Shown here one piece after another: positions 26,211 to 35,953 of a DNA stretch of 64,000 bases (positions are counted from its first letter, which is position 1; each line of letters opens with the position of its first letter). The DNA lies in assembly GCF_019793435.1 (NCBI RefSeq), contig NZ_JAILYH010000018.1, positions 1-64,000 of the forward strand, read 5' to 3'. The translations under genes and the position numbers were made by a program. The notes beneath the pieces were generated by a model. It saw only the letters and a list, made by a program, of their open reading frames with translations, did no database searches and was not told the DNA's origin. This DNA comes from Rhizobium redzepovicii (lineage in GTDB: Bacteria; Pseudomonadota; Alphaproteobacteria; Rhizobiales; Rhizobiaceae).

Positions 26211-26542
26211 GCCTTATGACCCGGTTCGGCCGGATCGACCGACCGGCTCGGCTGCGAAAGGGGGGCTGCGCCGCCCCTCTCAAGCTCACCCCATGACGGA
26301 AGGGCAAGCCCCTCCTTCAAACTTTCTCCCATGGGGATAGAGGACGGTTCACTCCTCCCTTTCCCCAAACCCCTATTCCTCTCCCGTCGGATGGAGGCAC
26401 AGCAAATTGGCGACGCCGATCACCGCCGCCCAGACGACGAGTGTTGGAATGCTGCGCCGCAAGCGGCCCGACGACGACCCCACCGTTTTCCGAACGGCGT
26501 TACGATTCGTCGCCAAACAACTCCCCTAAATCCTGGCAGACG
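26211..26542. other. Intergenic region downstream of traG
   Basis: No supported gene. A GC-rich imperfect hairpin lies near 26259-26281 (AGGGGGGC against GCCGCCCCTC). Traffic from traG would converge here with the preceding gene. Confidence 0.35.
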
Positions 26543-28510
26543 CTACCGGCGTAGTTTCATCGGAGTTTTAGGATCTATCGCATTCTTGTCGCCGCTGACC
26601 GGTGAATGAAACCGGTTCTCGCCGACGCAAGCCCTCATATCGTCACGACGGAACCAGATCGCACGACCGCATCGAAGCGGCGCATTACCTGCCGTGAACA
26701 CGATCTGCTCGTCGGCCCGCATGCGCAGAACTTCGTGCGGCTGGATGAGCGGTCTGGCGGCAAGTTGTTTCGAACGCGTGTGCGATGAACCCTTCGACTG
26801 GACACTGCGACTGACCTGATCGATCTCGACCGTCGTCATGCCGCAACGCCGCGAGATGTAGTCGGCCGTTTCAGGATCGTTGATGGCAGCAAACGAGATC
26901 CAGCTCGCACTCTCAAACCATTTGCTCGCCGCGTCGCGGCCGCCATAGGTTTCTCGCATCTGGCCGATCGACTGGTAGATCATTGTCAGCGTGATGCCGT
27001 ATTTTCGGCCGGCGTCACGAGCCGTCTCCAGAATCCGCATGTAGCCCAGGCGTGCCACCTCGTCCAAAAGGAACAGCGCCCTCCCGTTCAACGCTCCATC
27101 ACGATTGTAGATCGCGTTCAGGAAGGACCCGATGATGACGCGAGCAAGACCCGAATGCGTCTCCAGCGTCTTCAGGTCGATGTTGATGAAGACATCCGTG
27201 TTTCCCGCGGAAATGTCCTTGGTCGAAAAAGTCGACTCCGAGACAAGCGCCGCATAATTCGGATAGGATAGCCAGTGCGTCTCCTTCACCGCATTCGCGT
27301 AAACCCCGCTAAACGTTTCTGGGGTCATATTGACGAAGGCGGCGACGTTCTCCTTTACGAAGTCGGATATCGAATTGTCGTAGATCGACTGCAATCGCGC
27401 GCGCAGCTTGGGTTCGGGCTCGGACAGATTTTTGCGGACCTGACGGAGTGTCTGGTCGTCCTCTTCGGTGCGGCCGGATAGACAGACGTCGGCGATCAAT
27501 GCGGTCAACAGCTGCAGCGCCGATGCGCGAAAGAAATCGTCGCGCACGCCGCGAGCGCCGCCGCTGTCGCTCATGATCCATGAGGCAACGGCGGCAATAT
27601 CCTCTTCCTTCGTGCGGCCATGAAGCCCGATCCAGTCCAGCGCATTGAAGCCTGTGTCGGGCGTTTTTGGATCGAGGATACGGACGTCGCGTCCTGCATT
27701 TGTCCGATGCTCGATCACCATGGGCGCGACTTCGTTTGACGGATCCAGCAAGACCAATGTACCGCCCCATTTAAGGGCGGTCGGGATCGTCACCGACGTC
27801 GTCTTGAAACCGCCTGAACCGGCAAAGACGATACCGTGCGAGGACCCGAACGAGCCGTCGAAGCAGAGAAGCGGCGACTTGCCGCCAGCACCCCACGTCT
27901 CCACGCTGTCCGCCCGGAACGACTGCTTCGCCGTAATGTCCTTGTCGACGCGGTAGCGCTCGCCGATGACGATGCCGCCGGTATCTGGAAAAAGCTTTTC
28001 GGCCTCCGCCGATTTCATCAACTCGGCTTCGCCATGCAGTGCGCGCCTTCCTCGAATGCGGCGTGGCTCAGAGCGCGCGAACGCCGCATTGCCGACAAGT
28101 GCTACGCGAAGTGCAAAGCCGGCAGACGTCAGCGCCGCCCCAGCCCCGATCATCGTTGCCGGGTCTGCATAGGAGAGCGCCGATCGAACTGCCGGAAAGT
28201 GGTCGAAAATTGCGGAAAGTCGCACGGTCTCGCGCAGCGCAGCGATCACGATCGTCGCACTGCTGCCGCCGACAACGCCCCATCCGGCAAGCTTGATGTT
28301 CGTTGAGCCGGTGCTCGCGAACAGAAAGATGATGCCGGCGGCGCCTGACGCGATATAGGGCAAGGCGATTCCAGTCCGACCGAGGATCAGTCGAGCTGTC
28401 TCGGTTTTCCCGAATTCGGAAAGCCATTGTTCGAAACCCGTCATGCCGATGGTGACCAGCATCATCAGTGCTATGGGTACGCTGACCAGCGCGATCTTAT
28501 TCGTCGTCAT
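26543..28510 (-). CDS. traG: TraG, type IV coupling protein (VirD4 family)
   Basis: The inner-membrane ATPase that links the relaxosome to the mating channel. Two N-terminal hydrophobic segments ([36 protein letters not shown]) are followed by the NTPase core. The Walker A is GSGGFKTTS, a variant usual in TraG/VirD4, near residue 225, and Walker B is [11 protein letters not shown] near residue 480. At 655 residues it matches pTi TraG. The ATG at 28510 overlaps the end of traD by 14 bp, giving the classic traC-traD-traG order on the strand leaving oriT. Confidence 0.95.
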   Translation of the reverse strand: MTTNKIALVSVPIALMMLVTIGMTGFEQWLSEFGKTETARLILGRTGIALPYIASGAAGIIFLFASTGSTNIKLAGWGVVGGSSATIVIAALRETVRLSAIFDHFPAVRSALSYADPATMIGAGAALTSAGFALRVALVGNAAFARSEPRRIRGRRALHGEAELMKSAEAEKLFPDTGGIVIGERYRVDKDITAKQSFRADSVETWGAGGKSPLLCFDGSFGSSHGIVFAGSGGFKTTSVTIPTALKWGGTLVLLDPSNEVAPMVIEHRTNAGRDVRILDPKTPDTGFNALDWIGLHGRTKEEDIAAVASWIMSDSGGARGVRDDFFRASALQLLTALIADVCLSGRTEEDDQTLRQVRKNLSEPEPKLRARLQSIYDNSISDFVKENVAAFVNMTPETFSGVYANAVKETHWLSYPNYAALVSESTFSTKDISAGNTDVFINIDLKTLETHSGLARVIIGSFLNAIYNRDGALNGRALFLLDEVARLGYMRILETARDAGRKYGITLTMIYQSIGQMRETYGGRDAASKWFESASWISFAAINDPETADYISRRCGMTTVEIDQVSRSVQSKGSSHTRSKQLAARPLIQPHEVLRMRADEQIVFTAGNAPLRCGRAIWFRRDDMRACVGENRFHSPVSGDKNAIDPKTPMKLRR

Positions 28511-28712
28511 TGCCGAAGGCCTCCGCTCCGATCGCCGTGAGCCGGGATCGCTCGCCCTCATCGCTCCTGATGCGTCGTGCTGTTTCGACCAGTGCCCCGA
28601 GCAGCAGCGCGCGCTTTTCGTATCGTAGGCCCGCCTTGACGATCAGCCCGCCAAGTTCGATCTTTTCGCGTGTATCCTTCTTGCGGGCCTCGAATGTCCT
28701 CGTCCTCGCCAT
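28497..28712 (-). CDS. traD: TraD conjugation protein
   Basis: A 71-residue basic protein beginning [20 protein letters not shown] and containing [16 protein letters not shown]. This is the size and sequence type of TraD of Ti and symbiotic plasmids (not the F-plasmid TraD ATPase). The ATG at 28712 lies 4 nt after the traC stop, with GAGG 8 nt upstream; longer in-frame starts would overlap traC heavily. Its exact role in the relaxosome is not defined. Confidence 0.88.
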   Translation of the reverse strand: MARTRTFEARKKDTREKIELGGLIVKAGLRYEKRALLLGALVETARRIRSDEGERSRLTAIGAEAFGNDDE

Positions 28713-28716
28713 CCGT

Positions 28717-29013
28717 TCAAGCCTCGCTATCGCCGCCCGCAGCCGTGCCAGACGCGACCGGTATGGCATGTGCCCCTTTGCGACTATGCTCGTTTGCCCC
28801 CTTTTCTTCGGTCGGAAGGACTTCGCCCCTGCGAAACCGTTCGGCCAGGTGCTCAAACGCTGCCTGCAGCTCGTTTTCGTCAACCTCGATCTCGCCAAGG
28901 CCAGCCTTGAGCGCGATCCGCCCGATTCGCTTCGCTTCGAGAGTCTCGGCGGTTTTAAGTTGCTCTTGCAGTTTGGCGATTTCGTCGCGGATTTTCGAGG
29001 AGTGTTTCTTCAT
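28717..29013 (-). CDS. traC: TraC conjugation protein
   Basis: A 98-residue protein with a conserved N-terminal helix ([20 protein letters not shown]) and [20 protein letters not shown]. This matches TraC of pTi-type plasmids in length and in position as the first gene leftward from oriT. TraC belongs to the group of small proteins thought to help the TraA relaxase at oriT. It is probably transcribed together with traD and traG. Confidence 0.9.
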   Translation of the reverse strand: MKKHSSKIRDEIAKLQEQLKTAETLEAKRIGRIALKAGLGEIEVDENELQAAFEHLAERFRRGEVLPTEEKGANEHSRKGAHAIPVASGTAAGGDSEA

Positions 29014-29268
29014 TCCGGATGGTCCCGTGTCTGTCGTTTCGTCTTCGAACCTTTGTGAGGTTCCTCCAGACCGGCTTGCCGATCTACCGACACTAATGCG
29101 AGTAGGCGCAACCTGCGCTTCCGGTCATGATCCCGGCCGTTCCGGAGGAGCGGCTTCCAAGGGCGCAATTATACGTCGCTGACGCGACGCCCTTGCTCGA
29201 GGCCGATCTGGCCCGCCGCTTTCGACGAACTTCGATGAACTCGTTCGCAACCGGGAAAGTATCGCGCC
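29014..29268. other. oriT: oriT region between traC and traA
   Basis: The intergenic region holds a nested inverted repeat: outer arms CAAGGGCG (29158-29165) and CGCCCTTG (29188-29195), inner arms CGTCGC (29174-29179) and GCGACG (29184-29189). The GGGCGC sequence resembles the nick region of RSF1010/Q-type and pTi oriTs, and the relaxase gene traA starts 74 bp away. A separate 17-bp dyad, GAACCT (29047-29052) with AGGTTC (29058-29063), may serve the divergent tra promoters. The precise nick site was not determined. Confidence 0.75.
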
Positions 29269-32200
29269 GTGGCCGTCCCGCATTTCTCCGTCAGCATCGT
29301 CGCCCGTGGCTCCGGCCGCAGCGCCGTGCTGTCGGCGGCCTACCGTCACTGCGCGAAGATGGACTTCGAGCGGGAAGCCCGGACGATCGACTACACGCGC
29401 AAGCGTGGTCTCCTGCATGAGGAGTTCGTCATTCCGGCGGGGGCTCCCACATGGCTGCATGCCATGATCGCCGACAGGTCGGTGTCAGGAGCGTCCGAAG
29501 CCTTCTGGAACAAGGTCGAGGCGTTCGAAAAGCGATCGGACGCGCAGCTTGCCAAAGACGTCACCATTGCCCTTCCGATCGAGCTCTCTGCCGAGCAGAA
29601 CGTTGCTCTCGTCCGGGATTTTGTGGAGCGGCACATCACGTCGAAGGGCATGGTCGCCGACTGGGTCTATCATGACGCACCGGGCAATCCGCATGTCCAT
29701 CTGATGACGACGCTCAGGCCGCTGACAGAGTATGGGTTCGGCGCAAAGAAGGTCGCGGTGACCAGTCCGGACGGTAACCCGATGCGCAACGATGCCGGCA
29801 AGATCGTCTATGAACTCTGGGCCGGAAGCGCGGACGATTTTAATGCGGTTCGCGATGGTTGGTTCGCCTGTCAGAATAGGCATCTTGCCCTTGCGGGTCT
29901 CGACATCCGCGTCGACGGGCGGTCCTTCGAGAAGCAGTGCATCGAACTGACCCCGACCATCCATCTTGGTGTCGCCACCAAGGCGATCGACCGCAAGGCG
30001 GACCAAGCCGACGCAAGGTCGTCGGCATGGTCGCCAAAGCTCGAACGCGTTGAACTGCAGGAAGACCGCCGCGCGGAAAATGCCCGACGCATACAGCGCC
30101 GTCCGGAAATCGTTCTCGACCTCATCACGCGGGAGAAGAGCGTCTTCGACGAACGCGACGTGGCGAAGATCCTGCACCGCTATATCGACGATGCCGCTTT
30201 GTTTCAGCACCTGATGATGAGGGTTCTGCAGAGCCCGGAGGCGCTGCGTCTCGAACGTGACCGGATCGACTTTGCGACGGGTATCCGGACAACAGCCAAG
30301 TACACGATGCGGGAGATGATCCGGCTTGAAGCCGAGATGGTCAACCGGGCGATCTTGCTGTCCGAGCGCGCCTCTCATGGCGTAGGCGAGGCGCTGCTGG
30401 AGGTGACGTTTGCGCGCCATGCCCGTCTGTCGGATGAACAGCGGACGGCGATCGAACGTGTGGTTGGCCGCGAACGGATCGCCGCCGTCATCGGCCGCGC
30501 CGGCGCCGGTAAGACGACGATGATGAAGGCGGCCCGCGAAGCCTGGGAAGCGGCTGGCTATCGTGTCGTCGGCGGTGCGCTTGCCGGCAAAGCAGCCGAG
30601 GGCCTGGAGAAGGAAGCCGGCATTCAGTCCCGCACACTGTCGTCGTGGGAGCTGCGCTGGAACCGGGGCCGCGACCGGATCGACGCGAGAACCGTTTTCG
30701 TGCTGGACGAGGCCGGCATGGTGTCGTCCCGACAGATGGCGCTCTTCGTCGAGGCCGTCGTCGAGGCCGGTGCGAAACTGGTTCTGGTCGGCGACCCCGA
30801 ACAGCTGCAGCCGATCGAGGCGGGAGCTGCCTTCCGGGCGATCGCCGACCGGATCGGCTATGCCGAACTCGAGACGATCTATCGTCAGCGCCAGCAATGG
30901 ATGCGCGACGCATCGCGCGATCTGGCGCGCGGCAATGTCAGCCAAGCGGTCGATGCCTATCGTGACCATGGGCATGTCAGGGGATTGGACCTCAAGGCGC
31001 AGGCAATCGAAAGCCTGATCGCCGATTGGGATCGCGACTACGATCCTTCGAAGAGCAGCCTGATCCTCGCACACCTTCGGCGCGATGTTCGGATGTTGAA
31101 CGATATGGCTCGCGCCAAGCTGGTCGAGCGCGGCATCGTCGCAGTCGGCTTTGCCTTCAAGACCGATGACGGAACCCGCATGTTCGCGGCCGGCGACCAG
31201 ATGGTGTTCCTGAAGAACGAGGGTAGCCTTGGCGTCAAGAACGGCATGTTGGCCAAGGTCATCGAGGCTGCACCTGGACGGCTCGTGGTGGCGCTTGGCG
31301 AAGGGGACCATCGCCGTCTGGTCACGATCGAGCAGCGCTTCTACAACAAGCTCGATCACGGCTATGCGACGACGATCCACAAGAGCCAAGGCGCGACCGT
31401 CGACTGCGTCAAGGTGCTTGCATCCCTCTCGTTGGACCGTCACCTCACCTATGTGGCCATGACGCGCCATCGCGAGGATCTCGCCGTCTATTACGGCCGA
31501 CGCTCTTTCGGCAAGTCCGGTGGCCTTATCCCGATCCTGTCGCGCCGCAACGCCAAGGAGACGGCGCTCGACTACCAGAAGAGCTCTTTGTACGGCCAAG
31601 CCTTGCGCTTTGCCGAGGCGCGAGGCCTGCACCTCATGAACGTCGCCCGCACGATCGCCCATGATCGCCTCCACTGGGTCGTCCGGCAGAAGCAGAAACT
31701 CGCCGATCTCGGCGCCCGCCTGGCGGCGATTGGCGTGAAACTCGGACGCGCCGCCAGCGCCAAGACATCACCCAAACCGACCGCCAAGGAGTCGAAGCCC
31801 ATGGTATCTGGCATTTCTACTTTCCCGAAATCCATCGATCAGTCCGTCGAGGACAAGCTCGCAGCGGATCCAGGTCTCAAAAAACAATGGGAGGATGTCT
31901 CCACCAGGTTCCATCTCGTCTACGCCCAGCCGGAAAGCGCCTTCAAGGCGGTCAATGTCAACGCGATGCTCAAGGATCCGACGATCGCCAAAACCACGCT
32001 GGCGAAGATCGCCGGCGAACCCGAGCGCTTCGGTGCATTGAGGGGTAAGACGGGCGTGTTTGCCAACCGGGGCGACAAGAAGGACCGCGAACGGGCGATC
32101 GCCAACGTGCCGGCCCTGGCCCGTAATCTCGAACGCTATCTTCGCCAGCGTGCCGAGATCGAACGCAAGCATGAGACGGAGGAACGCGCGGTTCGCCGGC

Positions 32201-32592
32201 AAGTCTCGGTCGACATCCCCGCGCTCTCTGCGCCCGCAAAGCAAACGCTCGAGCGCGTGCGTGATGCGATCGACCGCAATGATCTTCCCGCCGGTCTCGA
32301 ATATGCACTTGCCGACACAATGGTGAAGGCCGAACTCGATCGGTTCGCCAAGGCCGTCTCGGAACGGTTCGGCGAACGCACCTTCCTCGGCATCGCGTCG
32401 AAGGATCCGAGCGGAGAAACTTTCAAGTCCGTCACGGCAGGGATGAACCCCGCGCAAAAGGCGGAGGTACAAACCGCCTGGAATTCGATGCGTACCATCC
32501 AGCAGCTCTCCGCTCATGAGAAAACGACCGAAGCGCTGAAGCAGGCCGAGACCTTGCGGCAGACCAGGAGCCAGGGACTTTCGCTGAAATGA
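29269..32592 (+). CDS. traA: TraA relaxase-helicase
   Basis: The conjugative relaxase of 1,107 residues. The N-terminal MobA/MobL domain carries a candidate catalytic Tyr (SAAYRH, residue 25) and the His-rich metal motif PGNPHVHLMTT. The middle is a RecD/TraI-type helicase with Walker A GRAGAGKTT (about residue 410), Walker B VFVLDEAGMVSS (about 477) and a final TIHKSQGATVD motif. A long C-terminal tail follows. It nicks oriT, stays bound to the 5-prime end and unwinds the transferred strand. GTG start at 29269. The end overlaps traF by ATGA. Confidence 0.96.
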   Translation: MAVPHFSVSIVARGSGRSAVLSAAYRHCAKMDFEREARTIDYTRKRGLLHEEFVIPAGAPTWLHAMIADRSVSGASEAFWNKVEAFEKRSDAQLAKDVTIALPIELSAEQNVALVRDFVERHITSKGMVADWVYHDAPGNPHVHLMTTLRPLTEYGFGAKKVAVTSPDGNPMRNDAGKIVYELWAGSADDFNAVRDGWFACQNRHLALAGLDIRVDGRSFEKQCIELTPTIHLGVATKAIDRKADQADARSSAWSPKLERVELQEDRRAENARRIQRRPEIVLDLITREKSVFDERDVAKILHRYIDDAALFQHLMMRVLQSPEALRLERDRIDFATGIRTTAKYTMREMIRLEAEMVNRAILLSERASHGVGEALLEVTFARHARLSDEQRTAIERVVGRERIAAVIGRAGAGKTTMMKAAREAWEAAGYRVVGGALAGKAAEGLEKEAGIQSRTLSSWELRWNRGRDRIDARTVFVLDEAGMVSSRQMALFVEAVVEAGAKLVLVGDPEQLQPIEAGAAFRAIADRIGYAELETIYRQRQQWMRDASRDLARGNVSQAVDAYRDHGHVRGLDLKAQAIESLIADWDRDYDPSKSSLILAHLRRDVRMLNDMARAKLVERGIVAVGFAFKTDDGTRMFAAGDQMVFLKNEGSLGVKNGMLAKVIEAAPGRLVVALGEGDHRRLVTIEQRFYNKLDHGYATTIHKSQGATVDCVKVLASLSLDRHLTYVAMTRHREDLAVYYGRRSFGKSGGLIPILSRRNAKETALDYQKSSLYGQALRFAEARGLHLMNVARTIAHDRLHWVVRQKQKLADLGARLAAIGVKLGRAASAKTSPKPTAKESKPMVSGISTFPKSIDQSVEDKLAADPGLKKQWEDVSTRFHLVYAQPESAFKAVNVNAMLKDPTIAKTTLAKIAGEPERFGALRGKTGVFANRGDKKDRERAIANVPALARNLERYLRQRAEIERKHETEERAVRRQVSVDIPALSAPAKQTLERVRDAIDRNDLPAGLEYALADTMVKAELDRFAKAVSERFGERTFLGIASKDPSGETFKSVTAGMNPAQKAEVQTAWNSMRTIQQLSAHEKTTEALKQAETLRQTRSQGLSLK

Positions 32593-33155
32593 TTCCGACA
32601 ATCACGCGCCAGCGCCCGACATACGAGAAAATACGCCCCGCCGCGGCGCTATTATTGGCCACGGCCTTGCTCGCCCTTGGCTTGTTCGTCGCCGCCACGG
32701 TCGGCGGGTTCCGCATCAATTTGACGCCGAGCGAACCGCTCGGCCTCTGGCGCGTCGCGGGACTCGATCGGCCCCCCGCCGTCGGCGATGTCGTCTTCAT
32801 CTGCCCGCCGGAAAACGACAGGATGCGCGAGGCCCGACAGCGCGGCTATCTGCGCTCCGGTTCGTGCCCGGGCGATTTTGCCCCACTGATCAAAACGGTG
32901 ATCGCCACCGAGGGTCAAAGGGTGGACATCAGGTCAGCCATGTTCGTCGATGGCATCACCGTGACAAATTCGGCAGTTGCCAAAGCAGATGGAAAAGGTC
33001 GACCGCTTTCGGCTTTTGCGAGTGGCGCCGTGCCAGCGGGACACGTCTTTCTGCATTCCGGTTTCGCGGGCTCCTACGATTCCCGCTATTTCGGTCCACT
33101 GCCCGTGTCCGGCATCCTCGGCCTGGCGCAAAAGGTGCTCACCTATGCGCCGTGA
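32589..33155 (+). CDS. traF: TraF, pilin-maturation peptidase
   Basis: A 188-residue membrane protein related to the S26 signal peptidases. An N-terminal hydrophobic segment (AAALLLATALLALGLFVAAT) precedes the Ser motif TPSEPLGLWR and the Lys motif in PLIKTVIATEG. The C-terminal HVFLHSGFAGSYDSRYFGPL is typical of the family. In RP4 the homologue cyclises and processes the pilin TrbC. It overlaps traA by 4 nt and traB by 11 nt. Confidence 0.94.
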   Translation: MIPTITRQRPTYEKIRPAAALLLATALLALGLFVAATVGGFRINLTPSEPLGLWRVAGLDRPPAVGDVVFICPPENDRMREARQRGYLRSGSCPGDFAPLIKTVIATEGQRVDIRSAMFVDGITVTNSAVAKADGKGRPLSAFASGAVPAGHVFLHSGFAGSYDSRYFGPLPVSGILGLAQKVLTYAP

Positions 33156-34299
33156 CCACGTGGGTACCGCGGCGCTGATCGGCCTTGCCATCGCGGCCGC
33201 CTCGATCGGATGGAGCGGCCAGGTGCTTCTCCTGCCAACCGCCCTCGCCTTTCCTGTATTATGGACACATGCACCCAATCGGATGGCGGCGGGGCTGGTC
33301 TCTGCGGCATATTTCCTCGCGGCCTCACATGGGCTGCCGCAAGGGGTAGCCACCTTCTATTCGTCCGACCTTTGGCCAGGACTGCTGCTCTGGCTCGCGG
33401 CATCGGTCAGTTTTTTCGGGGTCCACACGGTGCTTTGGACATCGGTTCGCACCAAGAGACCCCATCGGTACGTGGCCGCTGGCATCATGATGGGGCTACC
33501 CCCTTTCGGCATAACCGGGTGGGCGCATCCGATCATGGCGGCGGGCGTTCTTTTTCCGGGATGGGGGTGGTGGGGACTGGCAGCCACGACAGCCGGCCTG
33601 ATCGGCCTCGTAACCCGGATCTGGCCGGCTGTCGCGATCGCCTTGGCAGGCGCGTGGGCTTGGTCCGCCGCAACCTGGACCGATCCAGAGGTGCCTCACT
33701 CATGGCGCGGCGTCGATTGGCAAATGGGCGCTTCGCTCGGACGCGAGGCCGGACTTCAGCGACAGCGTGACCTGATCGCAACGGTGCAAAAGGAGGCGAG
33801 CGATGGTGTTGGCTATATCGTCCTGCCGGAAAGTGCGCTCGGCTTCTGGACGCCCACCGTCGAACGGTTATGGACCAGGGCCCTGGCCGGCAGTCCCGTG
33901 ACGGTGATCGCCGGCGCGTCCGTTATTGGCGCGGATGGCTATGACAATGTTTTGGTGGCAGTGTCGGCCGGAGGCGGCCGCGTCCTTTATCGTCAGCGCA
34001 TGCCTGTCCCCGGCTCGATGTGGCAGCCGTGGTGGGGCGATAGCAAAGGCGCGCCGGCAGACTTTTTTGCAAACCCGGTGGTCGTCCTTAACGGCTACAA
34101 GGTCGCGCCGCTGATCTGCTACGAACAGCTCGTTGCCTGGCCCGCCCTGCAATCCATGTTGCACGATCCCGATGTCATCGTCGCCGTCGGTAATGGTTGG
34201 TGGACCGCGAATACCTCGATCGTCGCGATCCAGCGGGCCAGTGCCGGGGCCTTCGCGCGCCTCTTCGACAAACCGCTCGTCATTTCATTCAACACCTGA
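33145..34299 (+). CDS. traB: TraB conjugation protein
   Basis: A 384-residue protein with several N-terminal hydrophobic segments (ALIGLAIAAASIGW, GLLLWLAASVSFFGVHTVLW) and a C-terminal nitrilase/apolipoprotein N-acyltransferase-like domain (YIVLPESALGFW, LICYEQLVAWPAL, GNGWW). This matches TraB of Ti plasmids, which improves conjugation without being essential. The ATG at 33145 overlaps the end of traF. The Glu and Cys of the nitrilase-like triad are visible. Confidence 0.92.
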   Translation: MRRDHVGTAALIGLAIAAASIGWSGQVLLLPTALAFPVLWTHAPNRMAAGLVSAAYFLAASHGLPQGVATFYSSDLWPGLLLWLAASVSFFGVHTVLWTSVRTKRPHRYVAAGIMMGLPPFGITGWAHPIMAAGVLFPGWGWWGLAATTAGLIGLVTRIWPAVAIALAGAWAWSAATWTDPEVPHSWRGVDWQMGASLGREAGLQRQRDLIATVQKEASDGVGYIVLPESALGFWTPTVERLWTRALAGSPVTVIAGASVIGADGYDNVLVAVSAGGGRVLYRQRMPVPGSMWQPWWGDSKGAPADFFANPVVVLNGYKVAPLICYEQLVAWPALQSMLHDPDVIVAVGNGWWTANTSIVAIQRASAGAFARLFDKPLVISFNT

Positions 34300-34314
34300 A
34301 CTCGGGAGGCAGTC

Positions 34315-34926
34315 ATGCTCGATACCGCGATGATACAAAAATGCGCCGATCCCTCACTGACGCCTGCCATTGTCGAGCAGTTCGTCCAGAGGGCTGGCTC
34401 CTCGGACCCGTTGGCGGTTACCGTCAAAGCCGGTGAGCGGCTGATCCTCGTCCCGAAGGTGAAAACGCCGGACGAGGCGATGGAGCTTATCCGTAGATAT
34501 GTCGGCCAGGCCGTGGTCCGCGTCGGGATCACCCAGGTCCCGGCTGGCATCGGCGTCAAGGATGTCTCTGAGCTCAAGTCTGATCTTCTACAGGCTTGTG
34601 AAAATCTGCGCCTCGGAACGGGGATGTTCGCCAAAGTGGTGAGGATCGTCGCCAAGTGGTACGGCAATCCCACCGACAGGCAAGTCTTTCCGCAAATATT
34701 CGAGGATGCCGTCTATGCCTGGAAGACCGGCGAGTTCGAGGGCGTGAGCGTGTTTCGGGCCGATGATCCCGGCTTATCTGTGAAATTGACCGTCCCACCC
34801 GTGGCCGAACAAGACCCCCACACCGATAGCGCGCCACCCTTTTCGAAGCTCAAGGAGAGCGAGAATAGCGGTGGTGTCGGAGCAGCGGAAATGCGGATCG
34901 ATCTGTCCCGGATTGGCGCTAAATAA
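34315..34926 (+). CDS. traH: TraH conjugation protein
   Basis: A 203-residue protein in the last position of the traAFBH operon, 15 nt after traB, with GGGAGG upstream of the ATG. It includes MIQKCADPSLTPAIVEQFVQ, RYVGQAVVRVGITQVPAGIG and ENLRLGTGMFAKVVRIVAKW, which fits TraH of pTi-type plasmids. Its role in transfer is accessory and not well defined. The C-terminal 40 residues are low complexity. Confidence 0.88.
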   Translation: MLDTAMIQKCADPSLTPAIVEQFVQRAGSSDPLAVTVKAGERLILVPKVKTPDEAMELIRRYVGQAVVRVGITQVPAGIGVKDVSELKSDLLQACENLRLGTGMFAKVVRIVAKWYGNPTDRQVFPQIFEDAVYAWKTGEFEGVSVFRADDPGLSVKLTVPPVAEQDPHTDSAPPFSKLKESENSGGVGAAEMRIDLSRIGAK

Positions 34927-34940
34927 GCTTTGGAAAGCGT

Positions 34941-35318
34941 CTAGGTTTCCGGCAGCAGATAGCGCGTCAGAACGGCGGTATCCTCTTCGATGGTCACTTC
35001 CAGCACCTCGTTGACGAGATATTGCACCCCTGCCAGTTCCCGCAGAATAAGAATAAACAGTTCCCGTTGAAGCGCAGGTAGGACTTGCGGCACGATAATC
35101 ACGAGACCCGCGTGTAGCTGTTCGTTGGCGTGGAGCTTGCGAAAGTCGCGAGCGTTGTTCGTCACGAAGGTGAAATCTTCCGCGTCGATCCGAGGCATCA
35201 GGTCCCAGTCGGTCTCGCCGCTTAACCCCAACCAGTTGACATGAAAACAATCGTGGCCGTGGTCTTGAGCCACGGCCACGAGTGATGTGTGGAGGCATTC
35301 GTCGATCAGAAATTTCAA
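34941..35318 (-). CDS. PIN-like toxin (DUF5615 family)
   Basis: A 125-residue protein starting MKFLIDECLHTSLVAVAQDH, with DFTFVTNNARDFRKLH in the middle. The conserved acidic residues (D6 and E7 in the first strand, then a D in NNARD) fit the PIN-like nuclease fold of the DUF5615 family. It is encoded 5 nt downstream of a DUF433-type antitoxin, so the pair forms a type II toxin-antitoxin module likely to help plasmid maintenance. Toxic activity is inferred from the family. Confidence 0.82.
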   Translation of the reverse strand: MKFLIDECLHTSLVAVAQDHGHDCFHVNWLGLSGETDWDLMPRIDAEDFTFVTNNARDFRKLHANEQLHAGLVIIVPQVLPALQRELFILILRELAGVQYLVNEVLEVTIEEDTAVLTRYLLPET

Positions 35319-35323
35319 GAGGA

Positions 35324-35953
35324 CTAATCCGACGATTGTGGAAGGCGCTCATTTCCGAGCCGAAGACGCTTTTCCGACTTCACCTTCAAGCCCAGCTCCG
35401 AAAGTTTGCGTGGCCGTCCCCGAACGGGATGTGCTGCTGTCCAGATGTCAGCAAGCTCCACCATTCGGCCCGTCAGCGAAGGATAGCCTTCGACGATTTC
35501 CTCGGTGCTCGCGCCTTGGGCCTTCATCGCGGCGATTGTTCGCACGGGAACGCGGGTTCCCTTAAAAACCGGTTCGCCGCCGACAACCCCTTTGACGCTC
35601 TGGATCAATTTTTCAGCCTCTCGAAGCGCCTCGGCGCGCGCGGCCAATTGCTCTCTTGCCCGCGCGACGTCGATGATAAGGTAATCGTCGGCCCTTACGG
35701 TATCGGCTCCGGGGTTCTCATCGATGGTATCGAACAGTCGTTTACGGCGCTCGGCAGATAGGATCGATCCAACGCCGTACCAGAGCTTCAAGCGAAGCAG
35801 ATCCTCTTCGGTGAGGGCTCGGCCCTCGGTGCTGGACGGACGATTGGCGACGATCCGCTTGTCGATCGCGTTGTGCACCGACTTTATCGCAATCTCGCTG
35901 ACAGCGGCGGCCTCGGCAGGCGTGTAGGCGTGTGAGACAGTGACCATAATCAT
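35324..35953 (-). CDS. DUF433-family antitoxin
   Basis: A 209-residue protein. The N-terminal half has a helix-turn-helix-like segment (AYTPAEAAAVSEIAIKSVHN) and the C-terminal part is a DUF433 domain (GEPVFKGTRVPVRTIAAMKA, IVEGYPSLTGRMVELADIW). DUF433 proteins pair with DUF5615 PIN-like toxins. The gene precedes the toxin gene with 5 nt between them, the usual antitoxin-first order. It probably also represses its own promoter. Confidence 0.85.
   Translation of the reverse strand: MIMVTVSHAYTPAEAAAVSEIAIKSVHNAIDKRIVANRPSSTEGRALTEEDLLRLKLWYGVGSILSAERRKRLFDTIDENPGADTVRADDYLIIDVARAREQLAARAEALREAEKLIQSVKGVVGGEPVFKGTRVPVRTIAAMKAQGASTEEIVEGYPSLTGRMVELADIWTAAHPVRGRPRKLSELGLKVKSEKRLRLGNERLPQSSD

Noticed and set aside
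29485-31674. 729-codon minus-strand open frame within traA
   Set aside because: Its length is due to GC-rich codon bias; it is fully antisense to the TraA relaxase-helicase, whose motifs are unambiguous.
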